Positions 37,214 to 46,685 of a DNA stretch of 64,000 nt are shown in pieces. Each line of letters starts with the position of its first letter. Positions within the stretch are counted from its first letter, which is position 1. The notes beneath the pieces were generated by a model that was not told the DNA's origin, did no database searches, and saw only the letters and a program-made list of their open reading frames with translations. Made by a program: the position numbers and the translations under genes. The DNA comes from Lachnospiraceae bacterium (GTDB lineage: Bacteria; Bacillota; Clostridia; Lachnospirales; Lachnospiraceae): assembly GCA_022510685.1 (NCBI GenBank), contig JAFLTA010000009.1, forward strand, positions 1 to 64,000, given 5' to 3'.

Positions 37214-38686
37214 TTACTCTTTTTCTTTTTGTTCTTCTACAGATAACACATCTTCCTCCTGTATGTTTTCCTGCGGATTCGCTGTCTGCGATTTATCTTT
37301 CCATACATGACGCAAACTCTTCATAAAATCACTTTCTTTTTTAGGCGATTTCGTCATTTTGCCAATCAGCTCACTCTCTGTGTATTTTACAAAAACAAAA
37401 CCATCCTCTCCGGTAATAATCTCTTTCAAATCCTTATAATGTTCTGTCTCTGTAGATAATTGCCGGCGACGAAGTCCTGCATTGACCACATCTGCGATAA
37501 TTCGATAAATAACGGCAAATAACGGCACACCTACCAGCATACCCACAAGTCCCCACAGACCACCAAACAATAAAATGGCAAAAAGAACCCAAAATGCCGA
37601 CAACCCTGTAGACTCTCCTAAAATGGTTGGCCCGATTATATTACCGTCTAATTGTTGTAATATTATGACAAATATCAAAAAATATAATGCCTGTATGGGA
37701 TTCACCAGTAATATCAGGAAAAAACTCGGTACTGCCCCAATATATGGTCCAAATACCGGAATAATATTGGTAACACCCACAATAACGCTGACTAACAAAG
37801 GATAAGGCCATCTAAAGAGGGACATGACCAAGAAACAAATCACTCCGATAATGGTGGAATCTACAATTTTCCCTACAATAAAACCGCTGAACATCTGGTT
37901 GGTCAACTGAACATAATGTACCACCACATCGGCGTAATCTTTACGAAATATACTGTATAAGATTTTTTTGGACTGTGCCAGAAACTGTCGTTTCCCACCC
38001 AACAGATAAAGAGCTACGATAACTCCGATAAAAAGATTGTACAACACATTAAAAAAGCTCATAACACCGTTGGCAAATTGTTTCGCGTAGGTGTTCATAT
38101 TGGGAATCAACACTTGTTGCAGCCACGGGAACAATTCCGTATTTATCTTGCCGTCTAAATAGTCTGTAATTTGCAGAAGCCCCTCTTGTATCCGATTTGC
38201 AATCATAGGATTCCCCTGCACCCAGTCTGTCAGTTTTTGATAGTAAAAGTTTGCCTGATTCGGCAGAGTATCTACCATGGCAAGAACGCTGATATAAATC
38301 TGCGGCAGGAGCAGCCAGCCTAACACAAGAATAATAAAAATACCCGTGATCAATCCGAGAGCAATACATACGCTGTCAATAATGCGCTTCATCTTGTCAG
38401 AAAGCTCCTTCTCCCCATTTTGAAAAGGCTTGCGCAATAAACGCTGATAAAATTTACACAGAGGATTTACCAGATATGCTATCACCGCACCGTAAATAAC
38501 CGGTTTTATCAGTTTTAGAAAAACGATTCCTACGTGCCATATCTTTCCAAAATTGGTTATCACCAGATAGACAATAATGACAGCCAGTAAAACCAAAAGA
38601 AGTCCTGCCCAACTCAAAAAAGCTTCCTTCAGTGAAAAACGACTCTTTGTTGTTTGCTCCTCGTTCATGTTGTTCTCCATTTCCAA
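37214..38686 (-). CDS. AI-2E family transporter
   Basis: Multi-TM; PLLVSVIVGVTNIIPVFGPYIGAVPSFFLIL and LDGNIIGPTILGESTGLSAFWVLFAILLFGGLWGLVGMLVGVPLFAV. Confidence 0.92.
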   Translation of the reverse strand: MEMENNMNEEQTTKSRFSLKEAFLSWAGLLLVLLAVIIVYLVITNFGKIWHVGIVFLKLIKPVIYGAVIAYLVNPLCKFYQRLLRKPFQNGEKELSDKMKRIIDSVCIALGLITGIFIILVLGWLLLPQIYISVLAMVDTLPNQANFYYQKLTDWVQGNPMIANRIQEGLLQITDYLDGKINTELFPWLQQVLIPNMNTYAKQFANGVMSFFNVLYNLFIGVIVALYLLGGKRQFLAQSKKILYSIFRKDYADVVVHYVQLTNQMFSGFIVGKIVDSTIIGVICFLVMSLFRWPYPLLVSVIVGVTNIIPVFGPYIGAVPSFFLILLVNPIQALYFLIFVIILQQLDGNIIGPTILGESTGLSAFWVLFAILLFGGLWGLVGMLVGVPLFAVIYRIIADVVNAGLRRRQLSTETEHYKDLKEIITGEDGFVFVKYTESELIGKMTKSPKKESDFMKSLRHVWKDKSQTANPQENIQEEDVLSVEEQKEKE

Positions 38687-38771
38687 TATCTAATATTGTG
38701 TCTCAATTGCTTCCATTGTGCTGATTAATACAAATCTTAATCAGTATACTTCCTTTTCTCTGATTTTGCAA

Positions 38772-38805
38772 CAAAGAGGATTGCAAGTTCTTGCAATCCT
38801 CTTTG
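38772..38805 (-). terminator. intrinsic terminator of glutamine synthetase III
   Basis: CAAAGAGGATTGCAA GTTC TTGCAATCCTCTTTG, 15-bp perfect stem. Confidence 0.8.
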
Positions 38806-38835
38806 CTTTTCATATATCGGGAAACAACTGACCTA

Positions 38836-40956
38836 TTATACTTCAAACAACAACTCAGCATAAGTCGGTACCGGCCAGAATTCCTCGTCCACAATCATCT
38901 CCAGTTCGTCAATTGGTGCACGAAGTTCATTCATTGCCGGAATAACCACATCCTTAAAGAACAGAGCCTGTTCCTTTCCTTCCTCTTTGTCAGCAGCTTC
39001 TGCCGTTATTTTTTCCAGGTTGGTCAATCCCTTTTGAGCACTTGCCAACAAAGAAGAACACTTTGTGAGGAGTTCTGTCTGTACTGTAACATCTGCCGAA
39101 GGACAAGCACTGGTAATACTATTGACAGAATCAGCCAAAGAAGTTACATACCCTATGATGGACGGAATATACTGCTTTCCTGCCATGTCAATCATGGCTT
39201 TTGCTTCTATGTTTATACTCTTGGAGTAAGATTCATAGTTCATTGCCACTCTAGACTCAAGTTCCACTTTCGTCAAAACGCCCTGTCTCTCAAACATTTT
39301 AACTGTTTTATCTGTTGCAAGATACGGAATTGCCTCTACGAAGGATTTCACATTTGGCAGACCGCGCTTTTCAGCTTCGGCAACCCACTCATCGGAATAA
39401 CCATCACCATTAAAGATTACCTTCTGATGCTCTGTGACCGTTCTCTTGATCAAATCCTTCACAGCTGTATCGAAATCGTCAGCCTTTTCCAGTTCATCGG
39501 CAAAATCCTGCAGTACATCAGCTACCATAGTATTTAATGTAAAGTTTACACCGGAGATGGACATGGAGGAGCCCAACATACGGAACTCAAATTTATTTCC
39601 GGTGAATGCAAACGGTGATGTACGGTTACGGTCTGTGGCATCTTTATGGAGTACCGGAAGAACATGCACACCGGTATCCAGATTACTTCCATGGATGGAG
39701 GAAGATAAGTGCCCGCTGACAATCTGTTCTATAATATCCTCCAACTGCTCTCCTAAGAAAATGGAGATAATTGCCGGAGGTGCCTCGTTTGCACCCAGTC
39801 GGTGGTCGTTACCCGGGTTAGATGCGGACAGGCGGAGAAGCTCTGCATGCTCATCTACCGCTTTGATAACGGCTGTTAAAAACAGAAGGAATTTCGTATT
39901 CTCATGAGGTTTCTTACCCGGATCCAACAAGTTGATACCGGTATCCGTAACGATGGACCAGTTGTTATGCTTACCGGAGCCGTTGACGCCTGCAAAGGGT
40001 TTTTCGTGAAGCAGACATTCCATACCATGTCTATTTGCTATTTTTTTCATAATCTCCATAACCAGCTGGTTATGGTCTGTAGAAATATTGGCAGTAGAAA
40101 AAATCGGTGCCATCTCATGCTGTGCCGGTGCAACTTCGTTATGCTGGGTCTTAGCCAAAATACCCAGTTTCCAAAGTTCTTCATTCAAATCCTTCATGAA
40201 TGCAGCGATGCGCTCTTTAATCGTACCAAAGTAGTGGTCATCCAATTCCTGACCTTTTGGTGCCGGTGCACCGAACAGAGTACGTCCGGAGAAAATTAGG
40301 TCTCTGCGCTGCAAAAATTTCTCTCTGTCTACCAGGAAGTACTCCTGCTCCGGTCCTACTGAACAGGATACTTTTTTCACATCATCATAGCCGAACAGTT
40401 TCATAATCCGGACTGCCTGTTTGCTGACTGCCTCCATAGAGCGTAAGAGAGGTGTCTTTTTATCCAGCGCTTCTCCTGTATAGGAGCAAAATGCAGTGGG
40501 GATACAAAGGGTTACGCCTGCTGCATCCTCCTTTAAGAATGCCGGAGATGTACAATCCCATGCCGTATATCCTCTCGCCTCAAATGTAGCGCGGATACCA
40601 CCGGAGGGAAATGAGGATGCATCCGGTTCACCTTTAATCAGCTCTTTACCAGAAAATTGTAATACTGGTCTGCTCTCAGATGCCGGACTTAAGAAAGAAT
40701 CATGTTTCTCTGCAGTCACACCGGTCATCGGCTGGAACCAGTGGGTATAATGGGTTGCTCCATGCTCCAAAGCCCACTCTTTCATTGCGTGTGCTACGAC
40801 ATTGGCAATATCAACGTCCAAGTCCTCGCCGTTTTCCAACGTCTTTTTCCATGACTTGTAAACATCCTTCGGAAGTTTTGCCTGCATCACATCATCGTTG
40901 AATACGTTTTTCCCATAAACCTGCTCGATTACATTGTTTTCCATTGTTCTTACCAT
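38836..40956 (-). CDS. glutamine synthetase type III
   Basis: 706 aa; [66 protein letters not shown]. Confidence 0.97.
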   Translation of the reverse strand: MVRTMENNVIEQVYGKNVFNDDVMQAKLPKDVYKSWKKTLENGEDLDVDIANVVAHAMKEWALEHGATHYTHWFQPMTGVTAEKHDSFLSPASESRPVLQFSGKELIKGEPDASSFPSGGIRATFEARGYTAWDCTSPAFLKEDAAGVTLCIPTAFCSYTGEALDKKTPLLRSMEAVSKQAVRIMKLFGYDDVKKVSCSVGPEQEYFLVDREKFLQRRDLIFSGRTLFGAPAPKGQELDDHYFGTIKERIAAFMKDLNEELWKLGILAKTQHNEVAPAQHEMAPIFSTANISTDHNQLVMEIMKKIANRHGMECLLHEKPFAGVNGSGKHNNWSIVTDTGINLLDPGKKPHENTKFLLFLTAVIKAVDEHAELLRLSASNPGNDHRLGANEAPPAIISIFLGEQLEDIIEQIVSGHLSSSIHGSNLDTGVHVLPVLHKDATDRNRTSPFAFTGNKFEFRMLGSSMSISGVNFTLNTMVADVLQDFADELEKADDFDTAVKDLIKRTVTEHQKVIFNGDGYSDEWVAEAEKRGLPNVKSFVEAIPYLATDKTVKMFERQGVLTKVELESRVAMNYESYSKSINIEAKAMIDMAGKQYIPSIIGYVTSLADSVNSITSACPSADVTVQTELLTKCSSLLASAQKGLTNLEKITAEAADKEEGKEQALFFKDVVIPAMNELRAPIDELEMIVDEEFWPVPTYAELLFEV

Positions 40957-41001
40957 CCTTTCATAACAATATATGTCATTTGCAATGAGAATTGCATGTT
41001 G

Positions 41002-41093
41002 AAAAACATTGGTGGAATGTTTTTACTGTATAAGAAACGAGAAGTTTCCTAAATACAGTAAAAAAGGCGTACTCAAACTAAATTGAGAACGCC
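41002..41093 (-). promoter_or_regulatory. structured leader of glutamine synthetase III with internal intrinsic terminator
   Basis: Minus strand GGCGTTCTCAATTTAGTTTGAGTACGCC-TTTTTT (41066-41093 plus U tract), then TACTGTAT...ATACAGTA and AAAAACATT/AATGTTTTT hairpins, all between two divergent genes. Confidence 0.65.
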
Positions 41094-41125
41094 TTTGTTC
41101 TTACTATTATCTTTCAACACGAGAT

Positions 41126-41154
41126 ACTATAGCATATATTTTTGAAAATGAAAA
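41126..41154 (-). promoter_or_regulatory. candidate promoter for glutamine synthetase III
   Basis: Minus strand TTTTCA (41149-41154), 17-nt spacer, TATAGT (41126-41131). Confidence 0.5.
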
Positions 41155-41368
41155 GACTTTTTTTGATTTTTTTTCATTTTTTTGATTGAAACGATATTTT
41201 ATTACATTTTTTAATCTTATTTTGAAAAAAGCTTTCTTTATTATGTTTACCTTTAAGTTACATATCCCCGATTTATACCCTATAGGTTCCCGACAAACAG
41301 CTATCCGGTTGATTTTCAACCTATGTCATGGTAAAATTGTGAAAAAATCAGGAAATGAGGATGTATAT

Positions 41369-42304
41369 ATGAATACAAAAAAAATAGTTGTGGCTTTGGG
41401 ACATAGTGCATTAGGAAAAACGTTTCCCGAACAAAAAGAAGCTGTTAAAAACGCTGCAAACGCCATAGCCGATTTAGTTCAGGCAAAGTATCAGGTAGTC
41501 ATAACCCACAGTAACGGTCCGCAGGTGGGCATGATTCACTCTGCCATGACGGAATACAGCCGTTTAGAACCAAGCAACACCGTGGCACCCATGTCTATCT
41601 GCAGTGCCATGAGCCAAGGCTATATCGGATACGACTTGCAAAATGAAATCCGTACTGAATTACTAAACCGTGGTATCTATAAGCCGGTATCCACATTGAT
41701 CACCCAGGTGCGTGTAGACCCGTTTGATGCTGCTTTCAACCATCCTTCCAAGGTGATTGGACGCTATATGAGCCAGGAGGAAGCCAGAAAAGAAAAGGAA
41801 AAAGGAAATCATGTCATCTCTGTGGAGGACAAAGGTTATCAGCGTATTATTGCTGCTCCGCGTCCCATGGAAATTTATGAATTGGATGCAATTAAGGCAC
41901 TGCTTGACGCAGATCAAATTGTGATTGCTGCCGGCGGAGGCGGCATCCCCGTATTACAGCAGGGCACCCGCTTAAAAGGCGCCAGCGCTGTCATTGAAAA
42001 AGACCTGACAAGTGCTTGTCTGGCAGAAGGCTTAAATGCCGATATTCTTCTACTGCTCACCGGTGTAGAAAAGGTTGCACTCCGTTTCGGTACACCGGAG
42101 GAAACTCCTCTGGATACCATGACCATAGAGGAAGCTACGAAATATATTGCAGAAGAACAGTTTTCCACCGGTGCCATGCTGCCAAAGGTGGAAGCCGCCG
42201 TTTCCTTCGCATCTATCGGCAAGGAACACAAAGCAATCATAACAAGCATTGATACCGCACTGGCGGGCGTGCAGGGAAAGACCGGTACGGTAATCACATG
42301 CTGA
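41369..42304 (+). CDS. arcC: carbamate kinase
   Basis: IVVALGHSALGKTFPEQKEAVKNAA, VITHSNGPQVGMIH, VIAAGGGGIPVL; start at ATG 41369. Confidence 0.95.
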   Translation: MNTKKIVVALGHSALGKTFPEQKEAVKNAANAIADLVQAKYQVVITHSNGPQVGMIHSAMTEYSRLEPSNTVAPMSICSAMSQGYIGYDLQNEIRTELLNRGIYKPVSTLITQVRVDPFDAAFNHPSKVIGRYMSQEEARKEKEKGNHVISVEDKGYQRIIAAPRPMEIYELDAIKALLDADQIVIAAGGGGIPVLQQGTRLKGASAVIEKDLTSACLAEGLNADILLLLTGVEKVALRFGTPEETPLDTMTIEEATKYIAEEQFSTGAMLPKVEAAVSFASIGKEHKAIITSIDTALAGVQGKTGTVITC

Positions 42305-42350
42305 TAACTGGTAAAAAATATTTGTTCATTTATTATAAGTAAACCAAAAA

Positions 42351-42382
42351 GGGACAAGCCATTTTGCCTGTCCCTCTTTTTT
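42351..42382 (+). terminator. intrinsic terminator of arcC
   Basis: GGGACA...TGTCCC followed by TCTTTTTT. Confidence 0.75.
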
Positions 42383-42428
42383 CCTTAAAGAAACTTCTTA
42401 ATATTCACACATTATGTTCTTAATCCTC

Positions 42429-44474
42429 TTAAGAATCAAACTCCGGTTGGGTTGCCGATATATGCAAAGTCGTCTCCCCCGGATTTCCATACACAAGAGA
42501 TACAGCAATATAATAGGTATTTCCTGCCTCACATTCGTAAGACAAATAATAATTACTGGAAACCCCCGCATCATCATTAGATTTTATTTTTTCTCCCTTT
42601 GAATTGCACAATGTTCCATAGGTATCCTTATCTCCTTCACTCCAGAAATAATATATTCCCTTTGTTTCCGGTGTAAAAGAATATGTTTTGGTAATACTAT
42701 CTACCGTTATTTTCAACGGTTCATCTTCTTTCATGGCTCCGACTACTGCACTCTCACCGCTCACTTTAGCAGTAGCAGAAACCGTATTGGCATTCACCGT
42801 AACATCCAATATAGCCGTAGCGTTCAAGATATAATTGGTAAAATCACTCCGCAAGTGATATGTACCCTGTTTTAAGTATAATCTCGCTCCACTGCCATAA
42901 TTATTCCCTTTGTCATCCACCCACTTTCCAAAGAAACTGGAGCTTATCGCTTCATTGTCAGATTGAATGGCAATAGGATAAACCGGCATGTTAAAATTAA
43001 TTACTCTGGATGCCGTCAACTTTACGGTAATCGTTTCACTTATGAGATTTCCCTCACTGTTGGTAACATAGATATCATAGGTCCCCGGTAATACCTGCTC
43101 TGAGTACATTCCGGCAGTTTGTGCATATCCGCTACCCATGGAATAATAGCGGTTAGCTTTATCTTTATTTTCAAAGTTCACACGGTTATAGCCGCTTACA
43201 AAAGGATTTCCCTTTGCATCATAAATCATACCGGAAACAGCTACTCCCTGTTTTATATCAAGGACATATTCAAATGTTGTTGTTAAAGAAGGGTTATTGT
43301 CATCTGTAACTTGAACTTTTATTTTGTAATTACCGGCAGCCGGCACAGTACCTTTCATATATGGACCACTATTATCGGTCGCAACCTGTATACCATGAGA
43401 CTGTCCTTCGATGTCACATGTATAGCTTCCGCTTCCTCCCGCAATCTGAATTCTTTGTGTATACACCGTAAAATCACCGCGTTCACTCAGAAGTCCGTAT
43501 GTTGGATTCATTCCGGCTGCAATATAATCCTCACTTCCCACCAGCCATTTTATATTATAAGTATAACTATCGCCCAATTCATCTTTGGTCACAAGTTTAA
43601 CTGGATATACGCCCGCTTTCATCGCCTTTCCGGAAAATTTGATATATCCCCATTCATTCTCCATTTCTGCTGAGAGTCCCTCAGGTAATCCGGATACTGT
43701 ATAGGTGCTATATCCAAAACCGGATAAATATAAATATTCAGATACAGATGCACCCTTTGTTGTCTTATAGATTGTATCAGATGCATATTGATAGGTCCCG
43801 GCTTTGAAAAATACTGCCTTGGAAACCGTACCGGAGCCTTTCAAACCTTTTACGGTCACCTGTACATAAGTCCCCTCCTCAATACCACTACCGGCTCCTA
43901 ATGTAATTTTGTAAGTACGCTTATCTGATGTGGAAATACTCTCAATCGTTTTTGTGATATTATAATTACCTTTTTCATGAACTTTAGCCTTAACTGTAAA
44001 GTTTGCAGCGGAAATTGACTGTGCCGCACTTAACCCTACCTGGACTGTATAGCTGTTCAAAACGGAAACCGAAGATACCGTAATATTTGTTGTCTTGTTG
44101 GCAGACGTCTGTTTCTTCTTCACCGTCACCTTACATTTCAACTTTTTCTTTCCGACTTTAGCTGTAATAGTTGTTTTGCCGGCTTTTTTCGCCTTAACTT
44201 TTCCCTTTTTATCTACAGTTGCCACCTTCTTTTTAGAAGAAGACCACTTTACTTTTTTCTTCGTGTTTTTTACTTTGAGTTTCGTAGTCTCTCCCACATA
44301 TAGCGTTGCTTTGGTCTTGTTAAGTTTTATCTTCTTTTTGGTGGTTTTCGCCTGTACACTGACATTAGACACGGAAAGGCTCATGACCAAAGAAAAAGCA
44401 AGTAACATGCAAAATACTCTTTTCTTAACCATCTGCTTTTTACCTCTCTTTCGAATTTCAATTAACCGATACAT
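42429..44474 (-). CDS. secreted protein with Ig-like (Big_2), carboxypeptidase-regulatory-like and pre-peptidase C-terminal-like domains
   Basis: Signal peptide; KIKLNKTKATLYVGETTKLKVKNTKKKVKWSSSKKKVATVDKKGKVKAKKAGKTTITAKVGKKKLKCKVTV (Big_2). Confidence 0.8.
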   Translation of the reverse strand: MYRLIEIRKRGKKQMVKKRVFCMLLAFSLVMSLSVSNVSVQAKTTKKKIKLNKTKATLYVGETTKLKVKNTKKKVKWSSSKKKVATVDKKGKVKAKKAGKTTITAKVGKKKLKCKVTVKKKQTSANKTTNITVSSVSVLNSYTVQVGLSAAQSISAANFTVKAKVHEKGNYNITKTIESISTSDKRTYKITLGAGSGIEEGTYVQVTVKGLKGSGTVSKAVFFKAGTYQYASDTIYKTTKGASVSEYLYLSGFGYSTYTVSGLPEGLSAEMENEWGYIKFSGKAMKAGVYPVKLVTKDELGDSYTYNIKWLVGSEDYIAAGMNPTYGLLSERGDFTVYTQRIQIAGGSGSYTCDIEGQSHGIQVATDNSGPYMKGTVPAAGNYKIKVQVTDDNNPSLTTTFEYVLDIKQGVAVSGMIYDAKGNPFVSGYNRVNFENKDKANRYYSMGSGYAQTAGMYSEQVLPGTYDIYVTNSEGNLISETITVKLTASRVINFNMPVYPIAIQSDNEAISSSFFGKWVDDKGNNYGSGARLYLKQGTYHLRSDFTNYILNATAILDVTVNANTVSATAKVSGESAVVGAMKEDEPLKITVDSITKTYSFTPETKGIYYFWSEGDKDTYGTLCNSKGEKIKSNDDAGVSSNYYLSYECEAGNTYYIAVSLVYGNPGETTLHISATQPEFDS

Positions 44475-44555
44475 TGCAATCTACAACATATTATATCAGA
44501 ATATATATCGGGTAGCAACTTTCGAAATTATTACCAACATAGTCCGGCAGCGCAA

Positions 44556-44580
44556 AAGGTGCAGAAAAATTCTGCACCTT
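44556..44580 (-). terminator. intrinsic terminator of the VanW family gene
   Basis: AAGGTGCAGAA AAA TTCTGCACCTT inverted repeat, followed by TTGCG on the minus strand. Confidence 0.65.
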
Positions 44581-44591
44581 ACACTTGACAT

Positions 44592-45938
44592 TTACTGCTC
44601 CTCCTGATATCTATCAGTATGCAGTAGTATCGACTTTTCCTTTTTTCCCTTTTTATATACATCCAGATAAGCCTTGGCACTTAAACGGGATAACTGCACT
44701 GCTCTCGGTTTGTAGCTGTAGTCTCCCAATGCATTTTTATACGATTTAATCTCAAAACTCAAAACATTTTTCTTTGTCTTTGCCAGAATCAGGATTGGCA
44801 CGTCCAACGTATTTTTAATCACCAGGTCTTTCACTCCTTCGGAGATAGCAGCATCTAATCCCAAAGGCACATAATGTACCGGCATACTGTGCGGGAAACG
44901 TTTCTCCGGCAAAATACCGGCACGCAGTATGGCATTATAGGCTGTGGTAGAAATCTGACAAATACCACCACCATCACTCTGTACCACCTGTCCCTGTAAA
45001 TACGAATTGGCTTTACGAAACTTCTTGCCGTCAGAATTATCATGAACCCGTTCATCAAAAGAAACACTCTCTCCCGGAAGCAGACAGATTCCATTGACCC
45101 GAGATGCGCCCACTTGTATATTATGTCCCCGGGCAGTCGTATACACAAAAGTTGTCTGAAAAGATGCAATCACTGTATTCACCTTTTTTAAATTCTTTTT
45201 GGTCCACTGTGGTTCTACAACTGTAGTGGAATAATTTCCATAAAAACCGTCTGTCGTATCGCTGTTCAAATAGGATTTCAATTCCCTTTTTATGGTGTCC
45301 GTATCTAAATTTTGTCCGTTTTTCGTTTTCGATATTTTCCCCTTTGCATCGATATGGGCATTGGTAACAGGTATGATATACTTTTTTTGCAACTCCTCAA
45401 TCACAGCATTCAAAGCTTTTTTAGAATAAGAACACGTTATCTCTACCTTTTCTTCTGTTGCCGGAGTTTCTCCCAATATCATCAGATACTGTTCCTCCAC
45501 AGATAACTCCTTATCAATACCAATCAGTTTTGCCGCCAGTTCTTTTTCTTCTCCCGGAGAAAACTTCGTCCCGTCACTGCAGACATAACGAATTTTTTCC
45601 TTTAAATCTTCCATGGTATAGGTGCTTTCCTCACCATCCACCGTCAGAGATACCAATCTATCCTGATACTTTGCCAATTCTTCCTCAAAAATGGCAGTCA
45701 TTTCATCGGCATTCATACCGGATACTTCCCGGTCCATAATCCATTTATCAGAAAAAGCCTTGTCCGCGTAAGATGCAACTTCGGCTTCATGCTCTTTAAT
45801 AATCCGCGCCTCTTGCTTAACCGTATTCTCCTTTTGGTATTTTTCAACTAAATAATAAACACCTCCGGCGGCTGCCACTACTGCCGCTGCTACAACCCAG
45901 CCAATGGCATGCTTATAAAATTTCCGCATATACCGCAC
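44592..45938 (-). CDS. VanW family / YoaR-like peptidoglycan-binding protein
   Basis: N-terminal TM; GASRVNGICLLPGESVSFDERVHDNSDGKKFRKANSYLQGQVVQSDGGGICQISTTAYNAILRAGILPEKRFPHSMPV. Confidence 0.9.
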   Translation of the reverse strand: MRYMRKFYKHAIGWVVAAAVVAAAGGVYYLVEKYQKENTVKQEARIIKEHEAEVASYADKAFSDKWIMDREVSGMNADEMTAIFEEELAKYQDRLVSLTVDGEESTYTMEDLKEKIRYVCSDGTKFSPGEEKELAAKLIGIDKELSVEEQYLMILGETPATEEKVEITCSYSKKALNAVIEELQKKYIIPVTNAHIDAKGKISKTKNGQNLDTDTIKRELKSYLNSDTTDGFYGNYSTTVVEPQWTKKNLKKVNTVIASFQTTFVYTTARGHNIQVGASRVNGICLLPGESVSFDERVHDNSDGKKFRKANSYLQGQVVQSDGGGICQISTTAYNAILRAGILPEKRFPHSMPVHYVPLGLDAAISEGVKDLVIKNTLDVPILILAKTKKNVLSFEIKSYKNALGDYSYKPRAVQLSRLSAKAYLDVYKKGKKEKSILLHTDRYQEEQ

Positions 45939-45964
45939 TCCTTCCTGTATCTATCGCATGATAG

Positions 45965-46031
45965 CACTAATCACCAGCTACCATGGTTTGTTATTGTAAC
46001 ATAAAAATGTTACAATTATTCTTCATTAGTG
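45965..46031. repeat. nested inverted repeat upstream of the VanW gene
   Basis: Outer CACTAAT/ATTAGTG; inner ATTGTAACAT AAAA ATGTTACAAT. Confidence 0.5.
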
Positions 46032-46084
46032 TTAAATCTTTGTGAAATTTTATTCCTATACAGGTGAGAGCAAATATTAAAAAA

Positions 46085-46141
46085 GAGTTTCGCTTGCGAA
46101 ACTCTCCGCTAAAGAAAAAAGCATCATATATTTATGATGCT
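46085..46141 (-). terminator. tandem terminators of rplS
   Basis: AGCATCATA/TATGATGCT followed by TTTTTT, then GAGTTTCGC/GCGAAACTC followed by TTTTTT on the minus strand. Confidence 0.75.
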
Positions 46142-46164
46142 CTTTACATTTCTGTAATAAATGA

Positions 46165-46512
46165 TTATTTTACAATTTCTTTTACCTTTGCAGCCTTACC
46201 TACACGCTCACGCAGATAAAAAAGCTTTGCACGTCTTGCTTTACCCTTACGTACAACCTCAATCTTATCAATGATCGGGGAGTGTAACGGCCATGTCTTC
46301 TCTACACCAACTCCATTGGAAAGCTTTCTCACTGTAAATGTCTCACGTGCACCACCGTTCTGTCTCTTCAAAACAGTTCCCTCATACACCTGAATACGCT
46401 CTCTGGAGCCCTCAATAACCTTTGCATATACCTTTACGGTATCACCTACATTAAAATCTGCAATGTCGGATTTTAACTGCTCATTTTCAATTGCCTTAAT
46501 AATGTCGTTCAT
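46165..46512 (-). CDS. rplS: 50S ribosomal protein L19
   Basis: [60 protein letters not shown]. Confidence 0.98.
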   Translation of the reverse strand: MNDIIKAIENEQLKSDIADFNVGDTVKVYAKVIEGSRERIQVYEGTVLKRQNGGARETFTVRKLSNGVGVEKTWPLHSPIIDKIEVVRKGKARRAKLFYLRERVGKAAKVKEIVK

Positions 46513-46600
46513 ACAGAACCTCCTTCTTGATGTTGACATTCTTAATACTTATGTGCATTCGCAACCGTAACAGCGGAACATCTCTACTCACAACTTCAAT

Positions 46601-46629
46601 AGAATAACACACTACAAGATAAAATGCAA
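46601..46629 (-). promoter_or_regulatory. rplS promoter
   Basis: Minus strand TTGCAT (46624-46629), 17-nt spacer, TATTCT (46601-46606); ~85-nt leader to the start codon. Confidence 0.65.
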
Positions 46630-46685
46630 GCATAAAACGGAAAAGATTCAAACAAGATTCAAAATCCATCGTATGCATGCAAAAA

